Of a DNA stretch of 37,673 nucleotides, positions 34,444-37,673 are shown piece by piece. How positions within the stretch are numbered: position 1 is the stretch's first letter; each line of letters starts with the position of its first letter. The notes under the pieces are model-generated. The model ran no database searches. It had not been told where the DNA came from and saw only the letters and a program-made list of their open reading frames with translations. The position numbers were made by a program, and so were the translations under genes. This DNA is from Ophiothrix spiculata (Eukaryota > Echinodermata > Ophiuroidea > Amphilepidida > Ophiotrichidae), in the NCBI GenBank assembly GCA_000969725.1, contig JXSR01S073163.1; one strand, written 5' to 3'.

Positions 34444-34962
34444 CAGTGTTCCCGAAGGTTTTTAAGCTTCTGTCAATTCAAGTATCTTTGACAAAGTTGA
34501 TGAGTTGCTTGCACAAAGCCACTTGCTGAGGCTGAAAATTGGCTAGGCAAGAAAAAAGCACCTAAGCTCTTGCACCAATGGTGCACCATGCCCAGGGGGG
34601 TCACTTACATTGCCAGAAGGTACAGGTATGTACCGCCTTCACAACCCCCTTTTCAAGCCTCCTCTTCCACTCCCCAAGATGCGCATTTCTAGATTACTTC
34701 AGTTCCAAAGACCCCATTTTCAAATTAAAAAGTTTTCAACCTAATTTTGAGCAATTTTCAGCTCAACTTAAGTCATATTTTTATGGGGAAAAAAACCCAG
34801 TTCCTGAAACCTCAATTCGGGGAAAATCAGTTCCATAGACCCTATTTTTGACCAAAAATAAGTTCCACAAGACCCTATGTTGGATATCGCAGATATCACA
34901 TACCTACCAATTTTTTTTAGTACCCCCACCCCGGGCGCTATGCAGCCTTAGCAGGAACACTG
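34444..34962. mobile_element. hAT-like non-autonomous element (519 bp, 8-bp duplication)
   Basis: The left end CAGTGTTCCCG and the right end (reverse complement) CAGTGTTCCTG fit hAT elements, which start CAGTG/CAGGG. The flanking 8-mers CTCACAAG (34436-34443) and CTTACAAG (34963-34970) match at 7 of 8, the duplication length typical of hAT. The interior carries decayed GTTCCA(A/T)AGACCC repeats (34702, 34831, 34862) and a GGGGGGTCACTTACATTGCC head at 34596. No transposase. Confidence 0.75.
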
Positions 34963-36145
34963 CTTACAAGCATTTTGGGTCTCAGTGCTCTGTGTTCCCA
35001 GCAATGACGTGTGCATGTGATGGACTAGGCTGGCAAGTTTTCCGCAATACGAAAAAAATGGAAATCATATTGAAATGATGAAGAACACATAAAACACAAA
35101 CAAATCACGAAAATGTCATTGCGATAACAAAATTGTTAGATAAAGTATTTATTCTAAATAAATCCCAGAAAAGTTGACAAAAATACAAAGGAAAATACAG
35201 CACCAAATCGGTAGTTTTTGACCATATTTTCACATTTAACTTTTTGAAGAAATACAACTTTACGACAGATATTAAACGGCCTGTTTCACCCTAAATATTG
35301 GGCGAACCCCAAGCAATGCATTTTCTCAAAGAAAACACACTTCAAATGGAGTCAATTAGTGATACAAAATGTGAAAATGTGCCAGCCTATGATAGACCCA
35401 TACCCAATAATGATAAATGATGGCAATTCCTAGCAAAATAAAAACATCCAATATTCCCCGGTAGCAAACTAAAGCTTGCAGGGCCCATATGACAGGTAGA
35501 TAGTGTAGGTTAGTGACCAACTAGGATTTCACCAGTGCTTCATGAATATGGGTCCAGATTTCCACACTTTTTTCCGCCATGAAGCTCATGGTTTCAGGTA
35601 ACACCACTTTGAAAGAGCACTGAAAATATCTGGAATCTACCATCAATTTTGTCTAATCTTTAATCAAACACATAAAAGCATGCTGTTTGATCTTAGGACA
35701 ATCAGTATTTATGATTGTATGATTGATTTAATATTCAGATTATGCTAAGAACCTTGTGGAGGGGCTCTTTTATATGCGGATGTGCTTGCCTATCTTTAAA
35801 AATTCTGTACCTACAATAACTGCCAATCCATATAAAAATTGTAACTTGTACCGTACAAAATGTTACTCACATTGAGTGAGCACTGTTGTAAACACCTTCA
35901 AAATTATGAAGGCAACAGGGGGGAAAGTCAAAGATACAAGGCTTATCACAATAAAAGGTGTCATCATCTTTAAAACAATGGTGTTGGAAGGCCTTCAATA
36001 TTTGGAAACACTTATTTGGTATGGAATTTATCAAAATGGATTATATAAAAGTCAAAAATCTAATCTACGGATAAAGTTGAAACCAATTATAGTATCATGC
36101 ATGCAAAAGAGTCAATTCGGAAGTTAGTCATTATGCTAAGAAGTT

Positions 36146-36332
36146 ATTGAAATTGCAAACTCAAGGCCTGGGGTACTTAGTACAAAAGGGGTTATGGGGA
36201 CGTTCCGCAAATTCGGGTAGCAAAATCAGGCTTTCTGGTACATGTATTTCAATCGGTCCTTTTCCAAAATGTGGTATTCTAATGGGTTCATTTTTTCAAA
36301 ATTTCTTCTCCCTATCCTAACCAGGTTTGAGT
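36146..36332. repeat. Tandem duplication, copy 1 (187 bp)
   Basis: It matches 36385-36571 with only two differences that I can see (T/C in GGCTTTCTGG, C/T in GTATTCTA). The two copies are 239 bp apart start to start. The spacer contains a C-run and ACCCCCAGGGATCAAGG. Confidence 0.92.
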
Positions 36333-36384
36333 ACCCCCCCCCCACCCCCAGGGATCAAGGGAAGATTTTTTCATATAAAACAGG

Positions 36385-36571
36385 ATTGAAATTGCAAACT
36401 CAAGGCCTGGGGTACTTAGTACAAAAGGGGTTATGGGGACGTTCCGCAAATTCGGGTAGCAAAATCAGGCTCTCTGGTACATGTATTTCAATCGGTCCTT
36501 TTCCAAAATGTGGTATTTTAATGGGTTCATTTTTTCAAAATTTCTTCTCCCTATCCTAACCAGGTTTGAGT
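36385..36571. repeat. Tandem duplication, copy 2 (187 bp)
   Basis: Second copy of 36146-36332. The first copy is followed by a poly-C tract and this one by unrelated sequence, so the copied unit probably included the 52-bp spacer on one side. Confidence 0.92.
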
Positions 36572-36599
36572 CAAGTGGAGTTCAGGTTATCCCTTTTAA

Positions 36600-36857
36600 G
36601 GCTCAGTCACATATTGCCGTATAGGCCTACAGTCTAAACGTACAAATAACATACAAAGGTTTCACATTCTGAACGTGTGCCAAACGGACCACCACCATAT
36701 GAATAACGAATTGAACATATATAGGACAAACTGCATTGTTAACACATTGAACGTACTTCTACCGAACACATGATGAACAACGATGTACAAACCAAAACAA
36801 TAGTGGAATAGGCCCGCACGTAATTTTGGCTCTATGCGGTGACGTGTGACAGAACCC
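36600..36857. mobile_element. PIF/Harbinger-like MITE (258 bp, TAA duplication)
   Basis: The left end is GGCTCAGTCACATATTGCCG and the right end in reverse complement is GGGTTCTGTCACACGTCACC, which share GTCACA. TAA is present at 36597-36599 and 36858-36860. The ends are more diverged than in the other elements, so it is older or a less certain call. Confidence 0.6.
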
Positions 36858-37199
36858 TAAAATTCATTGATTGGACAGGGATATATAAGCCTATTAGTAT
36901 TACATATTACAAACATAAGGATCATGTGTTAGCACACATGGCAAGATGTTCACCCCTTTATCACAGCAAAAGATAATATGAATAGAAGCTTTTTTCAAGG
37001 TCAACATAATGTCATGTTCTCAACATACATGCCCACTATAATAATCTCTGCTCTGTATTGCTGTCCCATTACACTTATCTGGAAATGATAATCAGTTTAT
37101 CTTGTCAAAACATATATCCAGGTCACAATGCATCTAGATACAAGCTAGACAAGGGGAGACCAAAAAGTTATGGGTCTCTTAATAAAAAAATTTGATACT

Positions 37200-37400
37200 T
37201 CTCCCGGGGGGGCCACTGCCATTGCAAGGTGGACACCATGCGCGTACACAAAAACGAGTATTAAGGGTAGTTTTTCTCGAACAGACGATGTACGCGCGTA
37301 CATTGGAAAGGGTATCAAAATTGCAAAAATTTTGAAAAAAGGGTATAGTTTTCCAAGACTGGATACTTGTAAAGGGTATATATTTTACATGCCATGAAAA
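37200..37400 (+). repeat. Decayed repeat with GGGGGG head and GGGTAT units
   Basis: It starts CCCGGGGGGGCCACTGCCAT and then has AGGGTA(T/G) at about 37264, 37308, 37340 and 37373, with A/T runs between. It resembles the interior of 34444-34962. A 75-codon frame across it is not a gene. Confidence 0.4.
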
Positions 37401-37673
37401 AGTAGCATTTTAGACATAATCACCGAAAATTTGATAATTTATACGCGTAAAGTAAAATCAGCTGCCCCTATTGTATCTGCCAACTTACTGCGCCTTCTCT
37501 TAAGTTCGTATCCGAGTCATGATTCAACAGAACAGTAAGTAGGCCTTGTTCAAAGCCCGCATAAATCAGTTTTGATTGAAAACGGAACGGACTTGTCAAA
37601 GCGAGCCTCATTTGACTCTTTTATTTTAAACGCTGTTAGGAAGTTGTATGTTGTGTATAAGTAAAATAGAACA

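Larger units (their letters stand above)
30172..37673 (-). other. Intron upstream of exon A (at least 7.5 kb)
   Basis: Only the acceptor end (TTTGTGCAG) is in the window. The segment is mostly mobile-element remains: 31150-31380, 31542-32927, 33793-34146, 34444-34962, 36146-36571, 36600-36857 and 37200-37400. I looked for the preceding ANTH exon (FKSLITTHHLMVYG...SYRQVAFDFTKVKR type sequence) and did not find it. The segments 32930-33790, 34970-36140 and 36860-37190 are without recognisable features. Confidence 0.75.

Noticed and set aside
37487..37590. Open minus-strand frame ending at GGCGCA|GTAAGT, possible upstream exon
   Set aside because: The translation does not resemble the ANTH sequence expected before exon A and no convincing acceptor was seen. 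Could be another gene's or a repeat's sequence; too weak to list.

Overview
The window is a piece of an animal nuclear genome. It is AT-rich and intron-dominated, with two assembly gaps (12966-13599 and 27507-27556). The only gene I can support runs on the minus strand across the window. Seven short exons (30132-30171, 23891-23947, 21369-21480, 18758-18864, 10520-10561, 3537-3616, 2481-2598) read in that order into one continuous frame. All have GT-AG splice sites with compatible phases. They encode about 185 residues of a PICALM/AP180-type clathrin assembly protein: the C-terminal half of the ANTH domain and the charged linker after it, equivalent to about residue 151 of human PICALM onward. 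The 5' exons (PIP2-binding N-terminus) lie beyond 37673. The C-terminal clathrin/AP2-binding exons lie to the left of position 1.

The remaining sequence, about 37 kb, is intron. I found no second protein-coding gene, rRNA or CRISPR. Most short open frames are chance frames or parts of repeats. The introns are full of mobile-element remains. There are two plus-strand fragments of one non-LTR retrotransposon family (22437-23405; 26815-27506, the latter frameshifted and ending at a gap). There are at least four small elements with PIF/Harbinger-like TTA/TAA target duplications (4674-4897, 18959-19635, 33793-34146, 36600-36857). A hAT-like element with an 8-bp target duplication lies at 34444-34962. 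A TTAA-flanked (piggyBac-like) element is nested in another TTAA-flanked element (11688-12408 containing 11723-12200). A 1.39-kb element (31542-32927) carries six copies of one 15-mer in alternating orientation. Many hairpin or foldback repeats and two tRNA-like SINE candidates complete the set.

Organism: the metazoan gene, long introns and repeat style suggest a marine invertebrate, possibly an echinoderm or hemichordate. The single gene mixes PICALM-like and AP180-like residues, as expected before the vertebrate duplication. This placement is an inference and weak at phylum level.

I did not find a new biological system. The most unusual structures are the six-site element at 31542-32927, the nested TTAA elements, and the density of long inverted repeats inside one transcription unit.
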